Shown here piece after piece: positions 54,842 through 64,000 of a stretch of 64,000 nucleotides of DNA. This stretch comes from Ustilaginoidea virens (lineage: Eukaryota; Ascomycota; Sordariomycetes; Hypocreales; Clavicipitaceae): the NCBI RefSeq assembly GCF_000687475.1, contig NC_057318.1, positions 1,364,001-1,428,000 on the forward strand, read 5' to 3'. Under the pieces are notes generated by a model. That model saw nothing but the letters and a program-made list of their open reading frames with translations. It did not search any database and was not told the origin of the DNA. The first letter of the stretch is position 1. Every line of letters begins with the position of its first letter. The position numbers and the translations under genes are program-made.

Positions 54842-55999
54842 GCTCGCTCGCGTGTTGGTTGTTGACCTACACGAGGACCGGTCGGTGGAGTCGGTTTTGA
54901 TGCTGGTGCTAGGCGGCTGGGCGGCTGGGCGGCTGGGCGGCTGGGCGGCTGGGCGGCCCAAGAAGACATCAAATGGAAGCTGCAAGGGACTGGAAGGTCA
55001 TGTTGACTGTGCAGTGATGAATTTGAGTGGGTTACCAGGGGTAAATTTTACCGCGCCCAAGTTTGGTCCAGCGTACTCCGCCGCACCGCGTCATGGGCGG
55101 GCCGGGCAAGTGCGGAGCACGTCGCGTCGTGCCTGCCTCCCTCCCACAAAGAGGTAGGCATGTACCTAGGTACATAGGTACCTAGGTACTCCGTGCTCTG
55201 TTGACCAAGTGGCAAGAACCACACAGGAGGGGAGCAGCACTGGCAGACAAGTTTCTTCGCCCCGCTTTGGCTTTAATCATCTCAACATCATCATATCATG
55301 GCAAAAGACCTGCGCTGCGTTTGGAAACGTCAATCAATATATTTTTTTGCCAGTCTAACAGCAGCCAGTGTACGGAGTATAACTCATTGCATCCCAGAGC
55401 GCCGCAACACTGCCAAGCACTCCCTGGTATTCTACGCGCTGCGTCAATGTCAGAGGACTCGTAGTCCGTCCAGCCAGCAACAGCCAGCAACAGCCAGCAA
55501 CCGCCAGCACCGACAGCAACCGCAAGCGCATGGGCCAACGTCCAACAACAAAACAACAACACTGGGGTTGCCCTTGTGTCAAATATCTGCCTCAACTGCT
55601 TACTGCCCACCAGGTACCCAAAGTAGGCAGTCGGGCTCACTGCGCCTGGTTCAGTCACACCTGCAAACGCATGTCGCTTTCTCATTCCGAATAATCCTAC
55701 TTTCTAACCCCGTCGTCGTCCCTGCATCGATCGCAGCCCTTTGCAACATTGAGACATCATCTCCAGGCGACTCAGCTGGTATCGTGACCATATATGTAGC
55801 TTGTTCCAGGCCAAGGCGCGTTATGTAAAAGAAATTCGTGGCCAGATATAGTAATGAAAAGCCCTCCGGAAGGCCGGGAAAAGATATAAAAAAAAATGGA
55901 ACGAGAGAGAGAGAGAGACGAAGAAAATAAAAAAGGAGGGGTGGATGGGAGATGGTAGTTTTTCCTGGCCTTGGCAGTCCATGAGTCCACGCGGCCTTG
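54842..55999. promoter_or_regulatory. Spacer: upstream of the 569-aa gene and 3' flank of the MFS gene
   Basis: Holds a minisatellite of GGCGGCTGG units at about 54,911-54,957, a TAGGTACCTAGG motif cluster with TACTCCGT at 55,147-55,197, another GTACGGAGTA at about 55,371, and CAGCAACAGC repeats at about 55,476-55,510. No gene is recognised. Confidence 0.5.
54911..54957. repeat. GGCGGCTGG minisatellite
   Basis: Five to six near-identical 8-9 bp units just upstream of the 569-aa gene. Confidence 0.85.
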
Positions 56000-57959
56000 T
56001 CATTTCACTTTCTGTGACGCTCCCGTTTTCAGTTGGTCAGGTTCCCTCATGCCACCATCTTCGCCCTCTGTACCGGCCTCGTCATCCTTTGCCGGTTCCT
56101 GTTTTTCCAGCATTCTCTGGAGAATGACGGAGGCTTCTGCAGAGTACTTGCACTTCATACGGATTCTCTCGCCGTAGGCGTAGAACAAGAAAGGAAACGG
56201 CAAGCAGGCAAGCGACAGAAACGCAGGGACCGAGCTTGCCCAATGGATACCGAGGTCTCTGTACAGGTACGAGGTAAAGAGAGGGAAAACTGCTCCAAAC
56301 AACGATCGGAGCACAGCGCTAGCAGCCAGAACCGACGCGGCGTATACGACGTCTACATAGATAGCCCATGTTAGCGCATGTTGCATGGCATTCCTACCTC
56401 AGGACTGGGGGCCTTTTTCTTTCTCTTCTTTTTTTTCTTCTCTGCCCCTTTTCCCCCAAATAGCTTGACGCCCACTTACATGAGTCGATGAGGTAGTTTG
56501 TCAGCGACAGGAAAACCAAGACAAGGCCGGCAGCAAAGACTGCCGATCCAGAAATAGGCACGGCCCAGTGGATGTTGGTACCGTTTGTCCAAGCGAACCA
56601 GAACAGTCCAACGGGGAGGAGGACAGCCCCAAGCAGCGCCGGGGGAAGCCGCGTCTCTGGTGGCGCCACGCCGCCATACTTTGCCGCCAGGCGGGAGTAT
56701 CGGTTGTTGTCGAAGATGGTGCCGATGGTGGATATGGTCATGCCTGCTGCGATGCCAACGAAAGAAAGCCCCCCAACGCCAGGCTTCCAACCCCAACCTT
56801 TTGGATATGGAGATTGGAACACGATGGGAAACGCGGCAAAGCACAGGTACAACGTGCCGTAAATGATGGCCATGTAGATTGCCGTCAAAAAGACAATGGG
56901 CTCTCTGAAGAGGAGAATCCACGGCCTCGACAGCGCGAGCTTGAGCCGTCCGGCAAGCGTTTTGCGAGGCATTGACGCGTCCACCTTGGACAGGTAATGC
57001 TTTCCGGTTCGTCTGGACAGTTCCTCCGCTCTTCGGCGCAGAAGAACCGGGGAGTATGTCTCGGGAGCGACCAGTGACTGAACAATCCATAGACAGCCGG
57101 TGAAGATGGCTGTGAGCCCCTCCACCCACCGCCAGCCCTCGGCCTGGGCGAGAAAGCCACCCGCAATGGGTCCTGAACGCCTCGTTAGCGAAAACGGATA
57201 CCGGGGGGCGCATTCAGGCCCGTTGCATTGCTACAAAGCTGCTGTCCACGCCCAGGAGAAGAGCGGGGGGAACCGAGAATAATCTCACTTACCCAACGCT
57301 GGACCCAAGAATGGTGCCAAGGCAAATATACTGGTAGCGATGCCTCGGTCCTTGGCGGTAAAGAGATCGGCAATGATGCCTCCCGAGTTGGTCAGCGGCG
57401 ATGAGCCCCATGCGCCAGCCATGAATCGCAAGACGATAAGGGCAGTCATGTTGGGGGCTGCTGCGCCAGCGGCGTTGAACGCAGTCAGCGCCATGTACGT
57501 CAGGATGAACAGTTTCTGGCGTCCATAGAGCTCGGAAAAGGGAGCCCAGAATAACGGGCCGATGGCGAATCCGAGGACAAACATGGACACGCCGAGAATG
57601 GCAACATGACTGGGTGCATGAAACTCGTTGTTGATTTCAACGATGCTTCCGGAATAGGCCGAGCTCGTGAATGAAACGGCGAGGGTAGAAACAGCGGATA
57701 TGAGGGTGATGGTCCATTTGAAGGGGCGGGAGAAGGTCATGGGGTTTCGAGGGTCGTTGGGTAAGAACTCGACGATATATGGCGACTCTGCGGTGCCGTG
57801 GCCGACGTAGTTGTGGTTGAGGACCTCGTCGTCGACGCCGGCTTGATCGGTGATGATGCTCCAGTGCGAACGCTTGTTCGAATGGGACACGTGCTGGGAC
57901 TCTACATCTCGATTTGCGACGGTTGCTGACGACAACGAGATGGTTGAAGCAACCGCCAT
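56000..57959 (-). CDS. Major facilitator superfamily transporter, DHA1-like
   Basis: Proton-coupled exporter of the 12-helix drug:H+ antiporter type, probably in the plasma membrane. Three exons (57,293-57,959; 56,480-57,172; 56,000-56,352) with introns of 120 and 127 nt (both GTAAGT donors) give 570 aa. Family marks: DPRNPMTFSRPFKW before TM1, GPLFWAPFSELYGRQ after TM2 (motif A region), RFMAGAWGSSPLTNSGGIIADLF in TM4/5, GPALGPIAGGFLAQ across the first splice (motif C region), a central loop after TM6 with the ETYSP motif, and NYLIDSYVVYAASVLA in TM11 across the second splice. The protein ends in a hydrophilic tail of about 50 residues. The start MAVASTIS is preferred over an ATG 39 nt upstream, but both are possible. 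The substrate cannot be told; polyamines, azoles and metabolites are all known for relatives. Confidence 0.93.
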
Positions 57960-58530
57960 GGCTGGCAAAAAGGTTGTAAAAAAAGGCCGATGCGGCAAAT
58001 GCTGCTGGTCAGACCCGGCAGGCCTGGCGTGATGCGTAGGGGTTCTCTTCTTTTTTTCCTTTTGCAGCCTTCTTTTTCTTTTGTCGGCTTTCCTTTCTCT
58101 TTTCTCTTTTCTTTCTTGTTTTTCCTTTTGTTTTGTTTTTGTCTTTTCTTCTAAACGGGAGAGCCGCAGCGAGAGATTGGAACTAGTCAGAGAGTATCAG
58201 GCGCAGTCTCTCCCAATGAGCAATTCGGCTCAATATGCAGCAATCCAACTGCCAAGGCGGATGAGAAGCGTCCAAAATAACGGCTGACGCTGATCAAGTC
58301 AGGCCGCCGAAGACATGCCTGAAAGGTTCAGATGCGGGATGCGGGATGCGGGATTTCAGCGTGACGCCGAGATCTTGGCCGAGGCGCATGTATCGTGTGC
58401 TCCGAAGGACTCGGGGGTCGTAGCGACGGTCCGGGAAGAAGAAAGCCTACCCAAGGCAAGGTGGCGCCCACGATTGTTGCTCGGATGGGAGAGAGAGCAG
58501 ACCCTTAAAGCGACAGAAAGGCAGAGCAGG

Positions 58531-58573
58531 GGCAAGGCAAGGCAAGGCAAGGCAAGGCAAGGCAAGGCAAGGC
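58531..58573. repeat. (GGCAA)n microsatellite
   Basis: Eight or so uninterrupted GGCAA units followed by GGCGGGC. Confidence 0.9.
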
Positions 58574-59110
58574 GGGCACAGCCAAACGCGAGCAGCTGCA
58601 ACAAGGACGGACGTTGCCCATGCGACACGCGAGGGCTACGCAGCGCAACGCATCGATAGGAGGCGAGGCCGGCGACTAGGCGAGTCTGGGTCAACGAGCA
58701 CACGGGCACACGGGCACGGTTCGCTGGCAGCAGCTGGAGAGAGGAGGTGGCTGGGTGAAGAGAAATGGTCGGGCGATGAGGAACGCCGGGTGAAGAAGAA
58801 TGGCGAGGGCGATGAGGGGGTCGATGGGAGACGGAAAGTGCAAACAAGTGCAGGTGAAAGTGCAGGTGCCAGCAGTAGCAGTTGCAGGAGCGGGTGCGGG
58901 TGCGGGTGCGGGTGCGGGTTCCTGGCTCCAGCCTCCAGCTGCTCGTCGGCTGTCGTCGACCCACCTGCGGAGAGTGCTGGGATTGCATCGCGTCACCCAC
59001 GTTGTACACGGTACGCCCCCTTCGCAGGTGCATTGTTTCATTGCAATATACCAGGAGGTATGTAGGTAGCGGACACGATGCACCTGCCGCCCGCTCGATC
59101 CTCTTTTCTC

Positions 59111-59141
<31 letters not shown>

Positions 59142-60236
59142 CTCTCAAGCTTTCTTTTTAATTTTTCTTTTGATTCCCCCCCCCCCCCCCCTTCCCCCCA
59201 CGGACCACCTGCGTCAGGTTGATTCTATTTCATCTAGTCCCTCCACGTGTACGGAGTATGTATATCTACTCCTGCAAAATGCGGCATCTTTGCGGAAGCG
59301 GGCGCAAGCTATCTCCCTGGGATCTTTTGGGATCTGTCATGTCCCCCCCATCTCAGCATCGACGGCCATCATGTTACACGTTACCGATCATCAAACTGCG
59401 GGGCCACAGGGTCGATCCGCCGCCTTGCTCCTTTACGGCCGGGTAAAGCTGGCTGGGTGCACGGGGCACGGGGCAAAGGTCAACTCGGGAATGGACAGGC
59501 TGCTGCCGCACGGCACGGCACAGCGCCGCACAGCGCCACACGGCGCGACACAGCAGGGGCCAAGCTCCAACCAGACGGCGCGTCGATATCCTGAGGTAGG
59601 TATGTACCTATGTACCTAGGTACGTACCTTGAGCTTCTGGCACACTGACCGGTCCCGAGATACAACACAACACACACAACACACACACAACACCCAGCCA
59701 ACACAGCACAGCGACCAACTCGATTCTCATCTAGCCAACCAACCTACCTAGGTACCTGGTGCCTCCCTGCCTCCCTACCTCCCTACCTACCTACCTTAGG
59801 TACCTCCCGTGAGTGCGTCTGGTTTGACTGCCCCTGTGCAGCAGCCGTCCGCCGGTGTTAAAAAAAAAAGGAGAAGAAAAAAAAAAAAGTGGGGGGTGGG
59901 GGGGGGGGGGGGAGAAGAAGGAAAAAGAAGAAGAAGAAGGAAAAGAAGAAGAAAGCAAAGCAAAATGGAGGCTTTTCTTCCTCTCAGGACTCAGCCGGCT
60001 GCGACACCTTTCGCGACCCGTCTGCAGCGAGCGACTCGACCTTAGGTCCCTTGCAGCCGTGCCTAGTCCACGTGGCCGGGCTGTTGTTTCGCGTAGAAGC
60101 AAAGTTGCGCCAAAGTTGCCACCGCAAAGCCCGCCAGAGCTAGGTACCCCCGGCTTCCCCCCGACCAGGGACAAGGTCGCTCGGTGTGGCAGACCGCCCC
60201 AATCTCCGCCAACCCGGCCGAGATTAGCGACCCACT

Positions 60237-60285
60237 GCAACCCCCCGCTGCAACCCCCCGCTGCAACCCCCCGCTGCAACCCCCC
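60237..60285. repeat. Minisatellite of CAACCCCCCGCTG units
   Basis: Four copies of a 13-bp unit; the last grades into a C-rich tract. Confidence 0.88.
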
Positions 60286-61080
60286 CTCCCCCCCACCCAA
60301 CCATCCAGCCAACAGCGCGTGCGTGGCTGCTAGCAAACTCGGGATTCGATGGGATCTTTTGTCGAGAAATCGAATGGTGATGAAACCCAAACTACACAGT
60401 AGGATTTTTTTTTTTTTCCCCCAATAAAAATGGCTGTCCGCATCCGCTTACCGTATGACATAGATGGCGTCACGGGCAACTGCGCAACTTGCTCCGCATT
60501 CGGCCCCCGAGTCCCGACAGTGCCCGCCCCGTCCAAGTTTGTCACGCCCAGAAATCGGCGGGCGCTTTTGTCACCGTGGACCAATGGCCGTACGGGTACG
60601 GAGTGCGGAGTACGCGTACTGTTTTGAAGACCCCCTGCCGCCGCAGGAGCTGGCTGAGTCATGCCTGGTGGCTGCTGCGGGAGGGAGGGGGGCTTGATCG
60701 GGACCGCGCGCCTGCCTGCCTGCCTGCCTGCCTGCCCTGTGTCGGGCCACCCCTAGCTCGCCCGTTTCAGCCAGGCACTACGGAGTACTCCGTACAGGTA
60801 GGTACCTCCTACATTCCCCGGCCATTCCCGTCATTCCCTGACCAGTATCAATGCCCGTGCCTTGTCTGGGTCTCGCTCATCCCCGAGTCAGAGGGTACCT
60901 GAGGTACCGAGCACCCGCGGCCGAGTACAACACAGTACCTGAACCTACCTGTCCAACCAAAGCAACATTGAAGCCTCCGGTCAATCTTGTCGGTCAACTT
61001 GGCTTGGTCATTTGGAGTTTGGAAACTGGGACACGTGATTCCGCCAACAAACCTCGCAGCCCAAACTGCGCATCTTGCAC

Positions 61081-61111
<31 letters not shown>

Positions 61112-61248
61112 TCATCATCATGGTCAACGGCTTGCTTGTGTTCCACCTGGCCTCCCATGTAGCACCAGTCGAAGCCCGTGTGCTGTAACCATCCATCCCA
61201 GCTCCTTGCGTGGCAGCACCCATCGATTGGCAAAGGCGCAGGCGCCTC

Positions 61249-63201
61249 CTAATCATCGAGCCCTCCCCACTCGCTCTGCTCATCGCCGTCTTGCTCGCCG
61301 TCTTGCTCGCCGTCTTGCAACCCTTCTTCCCCTCCCCCCCGGTTGCCTCCCGTCGCATCTTCGTCACCCCCACCCGCCAGACGCACTGCTGCACCGGTCG
61401 TCGTCGACGCCGGCTTTTCCAGCACGTCTCGCGCAATGGCGCCGCTCTCGTCTCGCACGGACGGCCCGTCCGCTCCGCCCCCCTCGGCAGCCTCGCGAAC
61501 AAAGCCCGCCACAAAGAATCCCATGACGCCGTGCCCGTCGTCCTTGTTGCAGCGGATGCACCCTTCGGCTGCCACCTCGTCCCCCCCGCAGGCCTCGGCC
61601 AGTCCCCTCACCGGCCAGGACCTCATGCCGCCAACCTGCTCGTCCCTTCGCATGATGCGCCACCCCCTCTCCCTGGCGACATCGGACCGCAGGGCCGCCA
61701 CGACGACGTGCTCGTTCTCTTGCGAGTGGACCGAGCAGGTCGAATACGTCACCTTTCTCGCCCGCGGGAATCGAAAGGCGTGAAGCAGCAGGGTGAGCTG
61801 AAACGACGACAGCGCTTCCAGGCGCTCCGCGAGGTCCCGTTCCGACCCGACCACGGTTTCGTTTCCATCGTCGTCGCGAATGACGCGCTCCTCGGGCTCG
61901 CCCGCGACCTGAGCGAGTTTCCGCTTCCTCCTGCTCGGCGCGGCGGCCACCCCCCCGTGACTCTGCGACACCGGCTGGCTTGGCAGGTGGAGCGCAGGCA
62001 TGGAGTCCCGGCCGATGATGCCGCTTCCCGAGCAGCTTGGGTCGAGAAGCAAAGCGCCTACGTTCCTGTATCGCTCCGACGTCGGATCGACCTGCAGGAA
62101 GTCCTGACCACGCCCGATACGAGTCATGTGCTCGGAACCCGCCGTCTTGACCATTTTCTCCAGCGTTTGCGCTCTTCTGGAGTCCTTTTCAAAGGCGAAT
62201 ATCGTTTGCCGTGCCGGTGCAAACTCCCGGGTGTGGCCGTGGATGATGCCGGCCAGATGTGTAGTCTTGTTGCCTGGGGCAGCGCATGCGTCGACGACAT
62301 CCCCGTCCTCGGGCCGGGGGTCTAGCAAGTAGGCGGGAAAGCACGACGCCTTGTCCTGCAGGATAATTTTCCCACTCTTGTAAGCCTCCGTCTTGCTCAG
62401 GTCGCATCCCGGTGAGACGGCCAGCAGGTTGGGCACATGAGCGTCCAGGAAGAGCATGTTTCCCCCTTGTTTTGAAACGACCTCTTGGATGGTGCCGACC
62501 GTCGTGTGGGAACGAAACGTCGTCCCCAGCTGCTCCTCAAGGGTGCCTTTCAGGGCGTTGACACGCACCCATCGAGGGTGTTTTGCCTCCTCGCCCGCTG
62601 CGTCCAGCTCAACCTTGGCCCTGAGGGCTTCCACAGAAGGCGCTTTGCGCCGTACCCTGGCCCGCGTGAACTCGGAGCTGAGGCGTCCCTTGTGTCTGTC
62701 AATGCTGGTTCTGAGCCCGTGACTCTGGGGTAGCGCAATCCCTCCCTTGGCGAGTAGCAAGTCATGGACGAGGAGCAATGCCAGTGCTGGTGTGAGCTGC
62801 CCTCAGTTAGTTTTAGCGCAAGCATTTTCTCTTTGACGCGTTTCTATGCTTTCCTTTCCTTTCCTTCCCTCTCCCTCTTTCCGTTTTTCTTCCTTTCTTC
62901 CTTTCTTCCTTTCTTCCTTCCTTATACATAATCTTTTCTTTTTCAAAGGAAATTTCGGGAAGGGGGGCCGGGGGGGTGTTCTCCACCATGAAAAACAAAC
63001 CTTGCGCTCATGTCGTAGTAAATCAGCTCCCTCAACCACCTCTTTGAGTATGGCGCTCCATTTGCAGGTTTCGCAAACTAGAGCGTATAGCTGATTCGGA
63101 GGAGATTTGACCGTCTTGCGGCCAAAAACCCTCGATTTAAGGCTCCCTCCTTCTTGGCACGATGTGGACAGGATGTCGGCAGCCTCGTGGTAGAGCGACA
63201 T
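61249..63201 (-). CDS. RCM1: Ribosomal RNA cytosine-C5 methyltransferase, Rcm1/NSUN5 type
   Basis: Predicted to methylate a cytosine in 25S rRNA (C2278 in yeast) in the nucleolus. Exons 63,001-63,201 and 61,249-62,796 join over a 204-nt intron (GTTTGT..GGGCAG) to give 582 aa. The N-terminal region MSLYHEAADILS..LYALVCETCKWSAIL matches the family. The SAM-binding motif DACAAPGNKTTHLAG lies near residue 240. Motif IV, LLLDPSCSGSG, lies near 325 and carries one conserved cysteine. Motif VI, YSTCSVHSQENE, lies near 415 and carries the catalytic cysteine. The C-terminal 110 residues are Gly/Glu/Asp-rich with GEQDGEQDG repeats, longer than I recall for yeast. A basic linker (SRRKRKLA) sits between the motifs. 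The intron holds a pyrimidine microsatellite. The start is the first ATG of exon 1. Confidence 0.93.
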
Positions 63202-64000
63202 TTCGGGCGCCCCCAGAAAAAAAAAAAAAAAGGGGTGAGCAACAAAACAAAACAGGAAAAAAAAAAAGCCCAAAACCAAATCAAAGGACTGACTACCTCA
63301 TTTCGCGAGTCGCACTTCTGATCCGTGTGGGTTGAAAGGCAGAACGGAAGGATGGATAAATATTCGTCGTCGGCTCCGACTCTCGAGGCGGGTTCCGTTG
63401 TCCGATATTTAGCCGATCCGCCACGAGTTTATCGTTCGAGCCATCGACGCCAGACCAAGTCCTCCTCTCCTTTTCCCTGCAAGCATGGATATTATCAAAC
63501 CACCCAAACCAGTCACCGGGAAAGGTCTGCACCTGCGTCGCCTTTCATTGTGCCCGGATTAGACCTCGAAAATGAACGAATTTTCGTGTGCCTAAACCGT
63601 ATGAAACGTCCCGTTTCTTCCCCATCCTACGGGCAAGACGCACGGGGGGTTTAATGACGGCGAATAAATTGCCTCGCAGGGCCGACCTTCGCCCTGCCAA
63701 TGAGCCGACAAATGGCCCTTTGGCAAGACGAGGCAAGAAATCAAATAAGCGTATCTTTTAAAATACACATGGGAGAATCGAAAATATCCAACAGCCTCTT
63801 GCAAAAATGCTCAAGTCTTGCATCAATATGTTCGTGAAATATCCACCCCCAAGTGACCCCTGACCCAAAAAAGAAATAAAAAAAGAAAAAAAATGTGCCC
63901 CTTCATCCGGCCTCCACGCCCTTTGTCAAAAGCTGCGTTGGCGTCGCAGGGCTTCAACGGCGCTTCAACGGCGCTGGCTTCGATGTCGGTGCAGGTGCTC
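63202..64000. promoter_or_regulatory. Upstream region of the Rcm1 gene
   Basis: Contains A/T-rich homopolymer pieces (63,217-63,231 and 63,257-63,268) and tandem CTTCAACGGCG units at 63,952-63,974. Open frames on both strands lack recognisable domains, and none is called as a gene. A neighbouring gene may begin beyond the window edge. Confidence 0.45.

Larger units (their letters stand above)
57960..61248. other. Repeat-rich 3.3-kb spacer between the MFS and Rcm1 genes
   Basis: No gene is supported. The spacer includes the MFS promoter (pyrimidine-rich 58,040-58,150) and the 3' flank of the Rcm1 gene. Repeats: (GGCAA)n at 58,531-58,573; GTGCGG units at about 58,892-58,918; (CT)n at 59,117-59,140; an 18-C run at 59,177-59,190 and a G-run at 59,890-59,912; CAACCCCCCGCTG units at about 60,237-60,285; CCTG units at 60,711-60,737; CATCAT units at about 61,083-61,121. 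TAGGTACC and TACGGAGTA motifs recur throughout. Confidence 0.55.

Noticed and set aside
56000..57959. MFS transporter as part of a secondary-metabolite cluster
   Set aside because: The neighbours are unrelated genes; no synthase, oxidase or pathway regulator is present in the window.
58300..60700. Many overlapping open frames, some over 180 codons
   Set aside because: They are translations of simple repeats (GGCAA, GTGCGG, CT and C-runs). No frame shows a recognisable fold or conserved motif.
1..64000. CRISPR array, operon or bacterial insertion
   Set aside because: Introns, LTR elements and eukaryotic gene families dominate. Tandem repeats here have no unique spacers of constant length.

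Overview
The window looks like nuclear DNA of a filamentous ascomycete, probably a sordariomycete and perhaps a hypocrealean. The genes are GC-rich. Their introns are mostly 65-235 nt with GT..AG ends and CTRAY-like branch sites. The gene families are typical of Pezizomycotina. A sharply bounded AT-rich block shows transition-only decay like repeat-induced point mutation (RIP). The genus is inference.

Left arm (1-11,836): a mitofusin gene (FZO1, minus), a conserved acidic protein with WGDFE/DDFGDFE motifs (minus), and a TBC Rab-GAP of TBC1D5 type (plus, six exons). A gene-poor spacer with short minisatellites follows.

AT-rich island (11,837-36,347): three LTR retrotransposons, nested. The outer one is a minus-strand Ty3/Gypsy element (Gypsy-1) with 102-bp terminal repeats. 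Its integrase region is split by a plus-strand Ty1/Copia element (13,867-21,272; 768-bp LTRs, TSD GATCT). Its gag is split by a minus-strand chromodomain Gypsy element (Gypsy-2; 26,109-33,731; 244-bp LTRs, TSD ATTTT). Within each LTR pair every difference I found is a transition, and the stops I read in the coding frames are TAG or TAA, as RIP predicts. Gypsy-2 also carries a long opposite-strand frame (26,790-28,481) with a cysteine cluster between its chromodomain and 3' LTR. This is the best candidate here for something undescribed.

Right arm (36,348-64,000): nine protein genes. They encode a proline-rich protein with a C-terminal Cys4+ module, a conserved protein of unknown function, 6-phosphogluconolactonase, a SET/MYND methyltransferase, a long calponin-family protein, an NDUFAF2-like complex I assembly factor, a conserved 569-aa protein of unknown function, an MFS transporter, and an Rcm1/NSUN5-type rRNA m5C methyltransferase. 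They look like scattered housekeeping genes (mitochondrial fusion and complex I assembly, Rab regulation, pentose phosphate pathway, actin, ribosome biogenesis). I see no metabolic gene cluster, tRNA, rRNA or CRISPR array. Exon boundaries were read by eye, and each multi-exon model closes in frame. Spacers are rich in minisatellites, C/G homopolymers and two recurring short motifs (TACGGAGTA and TAGGTACC).
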